From: Vibrio mexicanus
GTDB taxonomy: Bacteria > Pseudomonadota > Gammaproteobacteria > Enterobacterales > Vibrionaceae
Length of the DNA: 64,000 nt
Assembly (NCBI RefSeq): GCF_001012815.1
Contig: NZ_JYJP01000015.1
Coordinates: 62,001 to 126,000, forward strand
Reading direction: 5' to 3'
A program made the position numbers and the translations under genes. Positions within the stretch are counted from its first letter, which is position 1, and each line of letters opens with the position of its first letter. Positions 53,083 through 61,471 of this stretch are shown here, piece after piece. A model generated the notes under the pieces. It searched no databases and had not been told where the DNA came from. It saw nothing but the letters and a program-made list of their open reading frames with translations.

Positions 53083-53946
53083 CTAGCCATAGTAGCGCTT
53101 CATACCGTGCTGCAGCGTAGGGTAGTCTGCACTGGCATCAACACGGCAGTACCAACGGCTTCGAAGATCACTTGAGTTACCTTTGAACTCAAAAACGATT
53201 TGGTAGATTTGCTGTTGTCCTTGCAGTGGATAAGATTCATAGAAAATATCTTCCAGCGTGAACCCTTGGGGATCTTGGCTATCGTTTTCAAACCCACCTT
53301 TGAGCATCTTATAAGCGACTGCGTAGATGTCGGGGTAGTTCCAACAAACATAATTTAACGCCCGCTCTGCATCGTTAATGCCTAGGTTGTGGGTGTGAGA
53401 CAGGATGGCTTCCAGCACTTGGTTGGTGAGCAAGTCTTGGTCGCATTTTTCGGACGATGCGTATTTTTTCAGAGCTTCGCTAATACCGGAAACAAGGAAA
53501 TCACGCGACTTATGCATAATGTGATGGCATAGAAGCTTAGGTGGCTGTTCAAAGTCGATAGGGGCATCGCTGAGTTGGCCTACCGCAATATGAGCGTCTG
53601 ATGGTAGAACGGATGGCCTTAAACTGGCGATCAACTCATCAAGGCACGACTCAGAGCTAGGCTTGATCTCATAGGCCACCATATCATCGATGACCAACTG
53701 CCATTCCACTTCGCGAGCCAAATGGCGATGCTCAGCGAGGCACAATATTGGGTAAAGGGCTTTGGCACTGAGCTCTTGCCCAGATTCTCCTTGCATTAGC
53801 AATTTTAGTGCATGAGCAATGCTATCGTTTTCTACCTTGGGCTGGATGCGACCAGCCACATAACAGTGAACAGGCTCGAAGGCCATCTTTTGAATTGGGT
53901 TACTGCTATCTTGTTGCGTTGAAATTGATCTTTGTAATATTGACAT
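53083..53946 (-). CDS. PatG C-terminal-like protein, paralogue C
   Basis: 287 residues. Core features shared with the next two genes: an opening strand CYVAGRIQPKVENDS, then AEHRHLAREVEWQLVIDDMVAYEI, a middle region, GINDAERALNYVCWNYPDIYAV, and a final strand WYCRVDASADYPTL. These match, from memory, the paired C-terminal domains (PatG_D and PatG_C) of cyanobactin maturation protease PatG; no subtilisin domain is present. The N-terminal tail holds SILQRSIS and SNPIQKMAF, similar to the SILQRKLKF leader of the cysteine protease at 58288. Function of this domain is unknown. Confidence 0.72.
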   Translation of the reverse strand: MSILQRSISTQQDSSNPIQKMAFEPVHCYVAGRIQPKVENDSIAHALKLLMQGESGQELSAKALYPILCLAEHRHLAREVEWQLVIDDMVAYEIKPSSESCLDELIASLRPSVLPSDAHIAVGQLSDAPIDFEQPPKLLCHHIMHKSRDFLVSGISEALKKYASSEKCDQDLLTNQVLEAILSHTHNLGINDAERALNYVCWNYPDIYAVAYKMLKGGFENDSQDPQGFTLEDIFYESYPLQGQQQIYQIVFEFKGNSSDLRSRWYCRVDASADYPTLQHGMKRYYG

Positions 53947-53969
53947 AATATAGGTCCAACGTTTCGTTG

Positions 53970-55052
53970 CTAAACTTGTGGTTCACCGAAAATGAGTTCA
54001 GAACAGCTAAATGGGTACAGCTCGGTCACATCAATGTTGATGTGTTGTTTGTCTACCCGCTTACTTTCTGGGTTGAGGTACGAGAAAATTAAGCAGATCA
54101 CTTCTCTGTTGTGGCTTCCATCAGCAACCTGAGCCTCTATCTGCTCAAACTCGATGCCGTCTTTATTCTGAGCCAGCATAGGTGCCGTAAACGTCTTGTA
54201 TAAACTGGTGCACTTTAAGCTGACGTAATTGAGCGCACGTTGCGCGGGTGTGCTTCCACTGTTTCGGCAAAACTTCAACATGCTGTTAAACAGAGGTTTA
54301 ATCTTGCTTAGCTCAATTTCGGTTTGCTGGCTCAATACCTGACAGTAATCCTCTGCCGTGAAGCTCTGGACTTGATGGACGTGGGCAATTTGCAGTGAAC
54401 GTCCGTTACACTGATTGTCGGTAGCGTACGATCCTAAGTGGGCGATGACATAGTCAAACTGCTGATTCGATTTTGATTCCAGTGCCGCAATGAAGGCATC
54501 CAAAAGGGCTGGCGTTTTTGCATTAAGAACGTAACAGTCGTGCCCATCGATGGTGAGAGTCCAACACATTTTACGAGCCAAAAAGCGATGCTCAGGAAGG
54601 CTGAGTACGTCAAACTGGCTTTTGCTCGCAGCGGCGGGGCCGAATTTTTGGAAAACCACTTCCTTATAGAGGTTCTCGATACTTTTGGACGGAAACTGTG
54701 CTTGCACTCGACCCAGCGCGTAAATATAAGAAGGCGCATCCATGGCGGTTCTGAGATCATCGTCTGGATTTTCGTCCAGATTATTATCAGCCTGATCCAC
54801 ACTCTCTTGTGGTGCAATGTTAACTGAAGTTGTCTGGGAAGTGCTTGAGTCATCAATGGCACTCTCAAAAGTACTGCTGGCTGGTGAGTCATCTGGCGCT
54901 TTCTGCACCGTATGATTAGCAGTGGCTTGGTTTTCTAAAGGCTGCGCTTCGTGTGTGGTATCGGTACTCAAGGTTTCGGAAGCTGCCTGTATTTGAGCAT
55001 GATTGGATGGCCCAACAATGGCATCATTGGGGCTGATTTGATCCTGAGTCAT
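53970..55052 (-). CDS. PatG C-terminal-like protein, paralogue B
   Basis: 360 residues. The first 105 are low-complexity (Gln/Ser/Thr/Asp-rich), likely disordered. The rest repeats the same plan: SYIYALGRVQAQFPSKSIENLY, PEHRFLARKMCWTLTIDGHDCYVL, STPAQRALNYVSLKCTSLY and KQHINIDVTELYPF. It is the closest of the three to PatG in its first strand (YALGR). 92 bases separate it from paralogue A and 23 from C, so the three are co-transcribed. Confidence 0.74.
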   Translation of the reverse strand: MTQDQISPNDAIVGPSNHAQIQAASETLSTDTTHEAQPLENQATANHTVQKAPDDSPASSTFESAIDDSSTSQTTSVNIAPQESVDQADNNLDENPDDDLRTAMDAPSYIYALGRVQAQFPSKSIENLYKEVVFQKFGPAAASKSQFDVLSLPEHRFLARKMCWTLTIDGHDCYVLNAKTPALLDAFIAALESKSNQQFDYVIAHLGSYATDNQCNGRSLQIAHVHQVQSFTAEDYCQVLSQQTEIELSKIKPLFNSMLKFCRNSGSTPAQRALNYVSLKCTSLYKTFTAPMLAQNKDGIEFEQIEAQVADGSHNREVICLIFSYLNPESKRVDKQHINIDVTELYPFSCSELIFGEPQV

Positions 55053-55144
55053 ACTGATTCCTCTAATAAATGGATTGATTGGCTAATGCGTGATTTAAGT
55101 AGCCATGTCTGTATGTTTATTTATGACCGAGCTTATGTGCATGA

Positions 55145-56077
55145 CTATGGAGACGGGCAGTAGTGCTCAAGCGGCCTTATGATGTAAGGGTACTCGTGGC
55201 TAACGTCTACCTGACAAGCGCGCAATATGACTTGGTCTGAACCGCGCATTCTGTATTTGTAAATGACATCCACTAATTGCTTTTGTCCCTGTATTTTTGC
55301 GGGTACAACCTCGGTGCCAATGAAGTTGTAGCTCTTACTGTTATCAGACCCATGCTCGGCCAACTGCCCAGAAAATTGGTACACGTCCATGCAGTTGAGC
55401 ATGCTGTAATTCAGTGCAATATCATTGACGTTTCGACCCGGGTTATTGCTGATCAGAAGTAGCTTTTCGAACATGTCCGTTGCGAGCGCTTCGTCAATAT
55501 TGGTCTCTTGGCATATACGATTGATGAACTCTTTGAAGGTGAATGCCATCAAGTAATCGCAACGCAGTGTAGGTAGGCTCTGACCACTTTGTAATGTGAC
55601 GTTATTTCCGATGACGCCAGTGACCACGTGATAGGCAATTTCGCCGGGCGTCATCACCAAGCTTTGAATCATCTGTTTAAGCTCCATATCACTGCGTGCT
55701 TGCAACAAGTAATGATCTTTTCCATCTACCGTAAGAATCCAGTCCAGATCATGAGCGAGGTCGAAGTTAACGTCTTCTGATAGCAGCTGTTTCGCACTGG
55801 TGGCGTCCAATTCTTTTTCTCCGGGCAGTCGAGCAATGCGATTAAACTCGCGCTGCACTGACTCGGTCGGGAACTGCACCCGTAACTTGCCAAATACATA
55901 AGCATTTTCGGGTTGCAGCTCAGTGACGCCACTGTTTATCGCCATTAGCTGTTTGGGCTCTGCTTGGTCGTAAAGTTCGGGTTTTGTTAGTGTTTGTATG
56001 GCAAGCTTTGGCTCGTTGGCACTAATATCGCCGTAGCGGTGTAATGGCCTTGAAAAGGTGTCCAGATTACTCATCAT
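55145..56077 (-). CDS. PatG C-terminal-like protein, paralogue A
   Basis: 310 residues from ATG 56077 (a second ATG follows directly). NAYVFGKLRVQFPTESVQREF, FDLAHDLDWILTVDGKDHYLLQ, VIGNNVTLQSGQSLPTL, GRNVNDIALNYSMLN and CQVDVSHEYPYIIRPL mark the same two-domain architecture; the SGQ-P segment is the best match to PatG's C-terminal domain. Predicted soluble and alpha/beta. First of the three tandem copies, after the LamG-like gene. No function known; I infer a scaffold or recognition role. Confidence 0.74.
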   Translation of the reverse strand: MMSNLDTFSRPLHRYGDISANEPKLAIQTLTKPELYDQAEPKQLMAINSGVTELQPENAYVFGKLRVQFPTESVQREFNRIARLPGEKELDATSAKQLLSEDVNFDLAHDLDWILTVDGKDHYLLQARSDMELKQMIQSLVMTPGEIAYHVVTGVIGNNVTLQSGQSLPTLRCDYLMAFTFKEFINRICQETNIDEALATDMFEKLLLISNNPGRNVNDIALNYSMLNCMDVYQFSGQLAEHGSDNSKSYNFIGTEVVPAKIQGQKQLVDVIYKYRMRGSDQVILRACQVDVSHEYPYIIRPLEHYCPSP

Positions 56078-56134
56078 AGGGTCTCTTTGTTAGGTGAATT
56101 AGTCTCGGTGGTCGTTGCTATGTGGATACGTTAG

Positions 56135-57172
56135 TTAGCGACGATAACGCTTCCTTACTCGTATCCGCATTTTGCTCTTACTTTCAGGGGCATCATCTTC
56201 GTACGTACTTTCTGGAGTAGCTTCAGACATATGTTCATCCATATGTTCAGTGCTGTTGAGTGGCTCTGTTCGCTTCAACATTGGCTGAGCGACTGCGCTG
56301 TTCTTACGAGCAGGATCTTGCGGTGCGGCGAGATGATACACAGGCTGATAGGTGCTCAATGCATTGATGTCATCGCTACCCACGAGCGGAAGTGGGCAAT
56401 GATCTATAACCTCATCGTCCGGATTGAAAACCCATTGAGGCGCGTTATCAGACATACCGAACTCAAGTCGAGCGTCAGTTGGCATAGAAGAAGGCGAGGG
56501 TTGATAACGCCAATCAGCGATTAACGCATTTTTCTGTGGCTCGTCAGACTCACCAAGATCATCGATAGACTGTGCGGTGTTTGCTTGTTGTGCGTGGTAA
56601 ATGTCAGCTCGCCAAAAACGCAAAAACTTAACTTGGTAAGCGGCTGAGTTTACATATGTGGGCTCATTATTAATTTCATAATCATTGAGTTGTGAAGGCC
56701 AACCGATCAGCCCTTGATTGATGGTGGCAAGCCCTTCAATCGAATCACTGCTGGCGCTAGCTTGGATCGCGCCATTTACAAATAAATGGAAGCCAGACTC
56801 CGAAATGCACACAGCAATATTGATCCACTTGTCGGTTTCACAAAGGCTGTCAACCAACAGCGTAAGAGCCTCTTCCTCATTAACAAAAAGAGCTTGAATC
56901 TGATTGTTCTTGATATGCAGATCAATGAAAGCGCCGCTGCCTTCATCACTGCTATCACTGCTGAGCTGAAGTAATGGGATCACGTCATCGTGCCAAGCTG
57001 CATTGCTTTGCCTGGGTTCGAGCTTTACGCCAATGGAAAAACTTATGCCTTTTTCAAATACTGGCGCTAATGGCAATTTCAGATAGCTGCTTCTTTGCTG
57101 AGAAAACAATAACGCAAAGCCGTTAGAACGTATTAACGGTGCAGTTACCATTTTCATTGTATTCATACTCAT
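56135..57172 (-). CDS. LamG/concanavalin A-like protein with basic tail
   Basis: 345 residues. About 20-200 looks like a jelly-roll lectin fold: ISFSIGVKLEP, GAFIDLHIKNNQIQALFV, DKWINIAVCISESGFHLFVNG (the W-x-x-I-A-V and L-F-V-N-G strands of LamG domains). No signal peptide, so it is not exported by Sec. Then a linker with acidic clusters and a strongly basic end (SKSKMRIRVRKRYRR). It is the first gene of the minus-strand cluster, 57 bases before paralogue A. It could supply target or substrate recognition; this is inference. Confidence 0.65.
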   Translation of the reverse strand: MSMNTMKMVTAPLIRSNGFALLFSQQRSSYLKLPLAPVFEKGISFSIGVKLEPRQSNAAWHDDVIPLLQLSSDSSDEGSGAFIDLHIKNNQIQALFVNEEEALTLLVDSLCETDKWINIAVCISESGFHLFVNGAIQASASSDSIEGLATINQGLIGWPSQLNDYEINNEPTYVNSAAYQVKFLRFWRADIYHAQQANTAQSIDDLGESDEPQKNALIADWRYQPSPSSMPTDARLEFGMSDNAPQWVFNPDDEVIDHCPLPLVGSDDINALSTYQPVYHLAAPQDPARKNSAVAQPMLKRTEPLNSTEHMDEHMSEATPESTYEDDAPESKSKMRIRVRKRYRR

Positions 57173-57526
57173 AGTTGCTTCTCGTTGTTATTATCCCAGT
57201 TTGCACTGACGCGACTCGTACTAAAACAATCAATCTTCTCGATTTAGGCGTGGAACCAATCATTGAATAGCAAAGTTAAAACTGGCGGCACCTCAAGTGC
57301 AGAAAGTTTGTTATTGAAAGCAGAATATTATTGATGGGAAATATTGGCCCGTTGGAATTGATTAAAAATCCGGTGAATTCAATGAATGTATGATTATTAA
57401 AAAGTCAACCTTTATTACCTGAATTAAAACAGATAGTGAATTAAACCTGAACAAGGGTAGATAAATCTGAGTAGTCAATGGAATGATTACTTAAGGTGTT
57501 AAAAAGCCAATAAATATGGATGAAAC
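57173..57526. other. Divergent promoter region of the accessory cluster
   Basis: 354 AT-rich bases between the divergent LamG-like and DUF4157 genes. No open frame, tRNA or repeat seen. It must carry both promoters; runs of A/T suggest H-NS-type silencing, which is inference. Confidence 0.45.
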
Positions 57527-57946
57527 ATGAAAGCCATACCCCAAAAAGGTTGCAATAGTAGCCGTATCTTAAGCAAGCTGAATCACAATACCGCTATTGG
57601 TAGTAGGAGAGAAGAAACTCAGCAGCAAGGAGTTCCACTTCCACATCGCTTACGCATTGGAATGGAGCGATTGAGCGGCCTACCGCTGAGTACGGTGCGG
57701 GTGTTTTACAACGCCGCAGAACCAGCAAGAGTGCAGGCCCACGCTTACGCTCAAGGTGAAAACATCTATTTAGCACCTAATCAAGAACACCATTTACCCC
57801 ATGAACTCGGGCATGTCGTGCAACAAATGAAAGGCATGGTGAAGCCAACAATAACCGTCAATGGTGTCGAAATTAATGACGACCCATTTTTGGAAGAACA
57901 CGCAACCGAGTTGGGAAAGCGAGCGCTACAAATAGGAGGGAGTTGA
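57527..57946 (+). CDS. Short DUF4157 (eCIS core domain) protein with HELGH
   Basis: 139 residues. GVPLPHRLRIGMERLSGLPLSTVRVFYNAAEPARVQAHAYAQGENIYLAP and HELGHVVQQ (92-96 zinc motif HExxH) are the full DUF4157 signature, here without any fused toxin. A conserved Glu (123/124) after the motif could be the third ligand, so it may be a metallopeptidase, although DUF4157 is often thought to act in cargo processing or loading. Start ATG 57527. It opens the plus-strand half of the cluster, upstream of the protease gene. Confidence 0.85.
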   Translation: MKAIPQKGCNSSRILSKLNHNTAIGSRREETQQQGVPLPHRLRIGMERLSGLPLSTVRVFYNAAEPARVQAHAYAQGENIYLAPNQEHHLPHELGHVVQQMKGMVKPTITVNGVEINDDPFLEEHATELGKRALQIGGS

Positions 57947-58287
57947 AACTCTTTGTTCTTGCTCATTTTTAACGACTGCTTTTATATTAGCCTAAAATTG
58001 AAGTCTACTGATTGGTTTATATTCATGCTAAGAGTGTCGATGGAAACGGAACTATAGTTTAATTTAAGATGGTAAATATTTAATCGAATTAAAAGTGGTT
58101 AAGATTGCTAATATGACCTTGAGGCAAAGTGGAGTTGGTTTTTTAGTGTGATGGTTTATTAAAATTAAGTCCGCAAGTGCTTATAAGATAGTTAATACAA
58201 ATACCTTGGTGACATTGTTAGGTTATTATTTGGCAACAGAAGAGATTCTGTAATAAGATATAATATTTAATTAAAAGAGGAATTAAT
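57947..58287. other. AT-rich gap between DUF4157 and protease genes
   Basis: 341 bases with no coding signal. Very low G+C, many A/T runs; it probably holds a separate promoter for the protease gene. No terminator hairpin after DUF4157 is apparent. Confidence 0.45.
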
Positions 58288-59466
58288 ATGTATTCGAAGG
58301 TTGATAATCCGAAAGAAATAAAAAATAAAACTATTGCTAATTCTTTTTTTCAGAAGAACAACAGTATGAGGCAAGGCTTCGGTTTAGTAGATAACCGCCC
58401 AGTAAGTATACTGCAAAGGAAATTAAAATTTCAAAACCACACCTTACCATCAAGAAGCTCGAAAACCATTAATAAAGTAGAAAGAGCTAGGAAAAGTAAC
58501 TCGGTTTTTCAACGGGTACCAGTTGTAAACACTGGAAGTGGCGAGCTGTCTGTTGATACTGAATTACAAGTCCAAACTGGCCCGTCTTGTTGGCTTTATG
58601 TCTTGGATTCTATATTCGGAGAAAGTGGTAATGATAAATACCGAGTAGGAACTGCTAAGCATTTCTATCCCGATAGTGATGAACTCGACTCTTTGATGAA
58701 GACAGAACAGTACAAAGGTCAAGACAAGCGGGTAGTGGCATTGACACAGGTTTCGATACGAATAAACGGACTTATTAAACGATTAGGTAATATTAAAGGG
58801 GATGGTAATGTTTCTAAGGCGGATTTTAATAAACTAGCCGGACGGGAAGCTAACTCCGTCAAATCAGAAGATATAACGAATGAAGTATATGGTGTACATG
58901 CTACTAAAACTCTATCTGAAATTACCACACATCTTCAGAACGCTAACGCGGCAGTAAACAGGGTCAGAATTGCTATCAAGAATAAAATAGACAATCGTGA
59001 AACAGCCAATGAAAAAGATGAGGAAATACTACTTGGAAACAAGCTGTTCGACTTGTCTGGGAACCAAGGAGGGGCGACGGTTGTTAAACTAAAGGAATGG
59101 ATGGCTGTTGCTCAAGGTGCCCTACCCATGTACATGTTCATCAATAAGCGTTTTAGGCCTACAAGAACTGACGACCTTTCTGCCGGACAGCTCGATTGGA
59201 CAGCCAGGTCAAGTGATGAGATGAAAAGCGCAGGTAATCATGCGGTCATGTTAACGGCCTTATCCTACGGAAATAAAGGCAACGATCTGAAAGAATACGA
59301 AAAATGGATTCCAGAAAAATGTGCTGCGTATGATGATGGATATGTTGTTTACAAAGATCCTAACTATGGCAATGCCGAACTGAAAATAAAGTGGAGTCAT
59401 CTTATGAACATGATGCACAATATCGGTGGTGGATACTTCGGGATTACTTCTCCCTCAGTTAAGTAA
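58288..59466 (+). CDS. Probable papain-fold cysteine protease with eCIS-cargo-type leader
   Basis: 392 residues, AT-rich codon use unlike its neighbours. AGAGGA lies seven bases before ATG 58288. Residues 31-46 read GFGLVDNRPVSILQRK-like, the (F)VDNRP...QRK leader seen at the start of eCIS-associated cargo and DUF4157 proteins; FQRV follows at 74-77. The core has QTGPSCWLYVLDSIFG (C101, with Q96 as possible oxyanion residue), NHAVML (H318) and YKDPNYG (D357), a Cys-His-Asp order like papain-fold or C39 peptidases. No signal peptide. Best read as an effector or as the peptidase of the cluster. The family itself is not one I can name. Confidence 0.7.
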   Translation: MYSKVDNPKEIKNKTIANSFFQKNNSMRQGFGLVDNRPVSILQRKLKFQNHTLPSRSSKTINKVERARKSNSVFQRVPVVNTGSGELSVDTELQVQTGPSCWLYVLDSIFGESGNDKYRVGTAKHFYPDSDELDSLMKTEQYKGQDKRVVALTQVSIRINGLIKRLGNIKGDGNVSKADFNKLAGREANSVKSEDITNEVYGVHATKTLSEITTHLQNANAAVNRVRIAIKNKIDNRETANEKDEEILLGNKLFDLSGNQGGATVVKLKEWMAVAQGALPMYMFINKRFRPTRTDDLSAGQLDWTARSSDEMKSAGNHAVMLTALSYGNKGNDLKEYEKWIPEKCAAYDDGYVVYKDPNYGNAELKIKWSHLMNMMHNIGGGYFGITSPSVK

Positions 59467-59771
59467 AAATATGAGGAGCATGGATTGCAATCTAAAAGTT
59501 TGTAACTTCAAAAAATTAAGAATTTGCTCCTGACCTTTTACACTAAATTTCGACTTATATCGAAATTTCTACAGAGCTCCATATTCAACGAAACTTTTTT
59601 CAACTCTCGCTCATGCGGTTATTTGATTTGTCATGCCTTCAAGTGCTTGTTTGGCACCTTAAATTGGCGATTTGGCGTGGTTTTAAGTTGTTGTTTTTCA
59701 TGGTTTTGTTTTTGTTGAGAACTTTTAAGTAAATGGTAGTCTTCAAATCAAACAACATTGAGGACGAAAAC
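59467..59771. other. Noncoding region upstream of qnr
   Basis: About 305 bases, AT-rich, ending in a G/T-rich stretch (59640-59720) and the ribosome site TTGAGG of qnr. A 64-residue frame here is not convincing. No LexA box was found, although some qnr genes are SOS-controlled. Confidence 0.45.
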
Positions 59772-60428
59772 GTGATAGCAACCGAACAGCAATACAACCA
59801 TGTAGATTTCTCGCATCAGGATCTTAGCGAGTCCATTCTCACTAATTGCACTTTCTCTCGCTGCAATTTTAAAAGAGCTAACCTAAGGGATGCTCAGTTC
59901 GTCAATTGCGCTTTCATTGAACAAGGGGAGATCGAAGGGTGCGGTTTTTCTTACGCGGATCTTCGTGATGCCTCTTTTAAAGATTGTAAGCTGGCGATGG
60001 CACTGTTTAATGGTGCAAACGGCTTTGGCATAGAGTTCAGAGACTGCGATTTAAAAGGGGCGAACTTCATTCAAACCAACTTCGTTAATCATGTTTCACA
60101 CAAAGTCTACTTCTGTTCGGCCTACATAACGGGCTGCAACTTGTCTTATGCCAATTTTGAAAAGCAAGTGATAGAGAAATGCGATCTTTATGAGAACCGT
60201 TGGATTGGCGCAAATCTTGTTGGCGCTTCTTTTAAGGAATCTGATCTCAGCCGCGGAGTGTTCTCGGAAGATTGCTGGGAGCAATTTAGAATTCAAGGTA
60301 GCGATTTGTCTCATTCAGAACTTCATGGTTTGGATATCCGCAGAGTGGACATGACCGGCGTGAAAATCTGCGGCTGGCAGCAAGAGCAATTGTTAGAACC
60401 ACTCGGGCTGATTGTGGTTCCAGACTAA
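59772..60428 (+). CDS. qnr: Chromosomal Qnr pentapeptide-repeat protein
   Basis: 218 residues from GTG 59772, chosen because it puts 11 residues before DFSHQD as in QnrVC and gives the Qnr length; the frame could start at ATG 59733. Pentapeptide repeats (A/C-D/N-L/F-x-x) run the whole length, and landmarks FGIEFRDCDLKGANF, YFCSAYITGCNLSYANFE, ESDLSRGVFSEDCWEQF and VKICGWQQEQLLEPLG place it with QnrVC and vibrio chromosomal Qnr. These right-handed beta-helices mimic DNA and protect gyrase/topoisomerase IV from quinolones. No attC or IS flanks it, so it appears resident. Confidence 0.93.
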   Translation: MIATEQQYNHVDFSHQDLSESILTNCTFSRCNFKRANLRDAQFVNCAFIEQGEIEGCGFSYADLRDASFKDCKLAMALFNGANGFGIEFRDCDLKGANFIQTNFVNHVSHKVYFCSAYITGCNLSYANFEKQVIEKCDLYENRWIGANLVGASFKESDLSRGVFSEDCWEQFRIQGSDLSHSELHGLDIRRVDMTGVKICGWQQEQLLEPLGLIVVPD

Positions 60429-60567
60429 GTTGTGATAAGTAGGGTATAGATTAAGACGTGTGTCGCACAGAGCTTTGCGAGTTCTGATATTCAAGGAGCT
60501 AATTGAATACACTTGGTATTCATGTCTTCATCCGATATTTAGCACTGGTAATAGGAAAGGGGCTCTT

Positions 60568-60846
60568 GTGAAAGAACGTATATTTGAATCTTGGCGCGCA
60601 GAAAGAAAACATGGCGCAATTGCGTGGATAATTAAATCAACGATTATTGCTACCAGTCTATATATCTTGTTTCATGTGGTCATCGGATACCCTTCGTCTG
60701 AGGCTGTGAGTATTTTAGATTTCATCAATCAAGAGATAGTGATGTATCTTATTTTCCCATGCATTATGTTCTTTCTGAACTGGGGAACTTGGCTATACCG
60801 AGAAAGTCAGTTTAAGAAAGAACGTATTCGACGAAATCTAGGATAG
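60568..60846 (+). CDS. Small two-TM membrane protein, 92 aa
   Basis: GTG 60568 is preceded by AAAGGGG, a good ribosome site, giving 92 residues; a longer frame from 60460 lacks one. Amphipathic basic start (KERIFESWRAERKHG), two transmembrane segments (about 17-38 and 54-76) and a basic end (KKERIRRN). Both termini probably cytoplasmic. I do not recognise a family. Confidence 0.6.
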   Translation: MKERIFESWRAERKHGAIAWIIKSTIIATSLYILFHVVIGYPSSEAVSILDFINQEIVMYLIFPCIMFFLNWGTWLYRESQFKKERIRRNLG

Positions 60847-61023
60847 CTCCTTACTTTAAGTTGGAAAGGCCGCCATGCTTTATGGGCCACTGATGGCGGC
60901 TAACCCTCAAGACTCACTTCTCTTCCAAATAACAAATCTCTCCTTCTGAGAGAGCTAAACCTGTCCTAGTTTCTCACTTTCCTAAACATGCACAAAACAA
61001 GGGGTTGATTCGCTGTAATTTGT

Positions 61024-61038
61024 TGATAATAATTATCA
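61024..61038. promoter_or_regulatory. Fur box upstream of the small gene-fumC unit
   Basis: TGATAAT-A-ATTATCA is an exact 7-1-7 inverted repeat, the classical Fur-binding core, 23 bases before the start of the 61061 gene. Predicts repression by Fe-loaded Fur. Confidence 0.88.
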
Positions 61039-61060
61039 TTAACAACAAAAGAGGCTAAAT

Positions 61061-61441
61061 ATGGATAACCAAGACCTTCTCTACAACGCTTATTACAAAG
61101 CTCAGGACCGATTTTTGGATCTTCACACACAGGGTGGGTTCGAGCCTGACGTTATTCATGACTACATCCACTGGGGAATGTTGCTAGCGTCGCAGTATGA
61201 GTCGGGAGCGAGCAGCGAAAATCCTCTGCTCTGCGAACTGTTCCTGCGCCAACTTTATTTCCATCTTATCGACGCCATAGAAGATCCGCTGCGAAGTCGT
61301 ATCTTCCGGCGTGTCTGCCTAGACTCCATTCATACACCGCTTATTTGCCTTAAGCGCTATTACTATCAGTATGAAAACGGAGACGTTAAATTTCTACTTA
61401 TAAAACAACAATTACAGCGTATTCAAGCGCCATTAGATTAG
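61061..61441 (+). CDS. Fur-regulated small protein upstream of fumC (FagA-like position)
   Basis: 126 residues, soluble, rich in Tyr and Leu (LLYNAYYKAQDRFLDLHTQGGF; KRYYYQYENG). It has a strong Fur box in front and lies 30 bases before fumC. Pseudomonas has the same layout in fagA-fumC-sodA, where fagA is a Fur-associated gene of unknown role, so this may be the vibrio counterpart; sequence similarity cannot be judged here. Start ATG 61061 with AGAGG upstream. Confidence 0.7.
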   Translation: MDNQDLLYNAYYKAQDRFLDLHTQGGFEPDVIHDYIHWGMLLASQYESGASSENPLLCELFLRQLYFHLIDAIEDPLRSRIFRRVCLDSIHTPLICLKRYYYQYENGDVKFLLIKQQLQRIQAPLD

Positions 61442-61471
61442 TCCATAACGAATCTTCAAAAGGAATGAACA

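Noticed and set aside
59582-59730. G/T-rich stretch upstream of qnr resembling the middle of a Vibrio attC site
   Set aside because: Some similarity to remembered VCR-type sequence, but there is no good GTTRRRY core at the right end and no paired arms, so an integron cassette cannot be supported.
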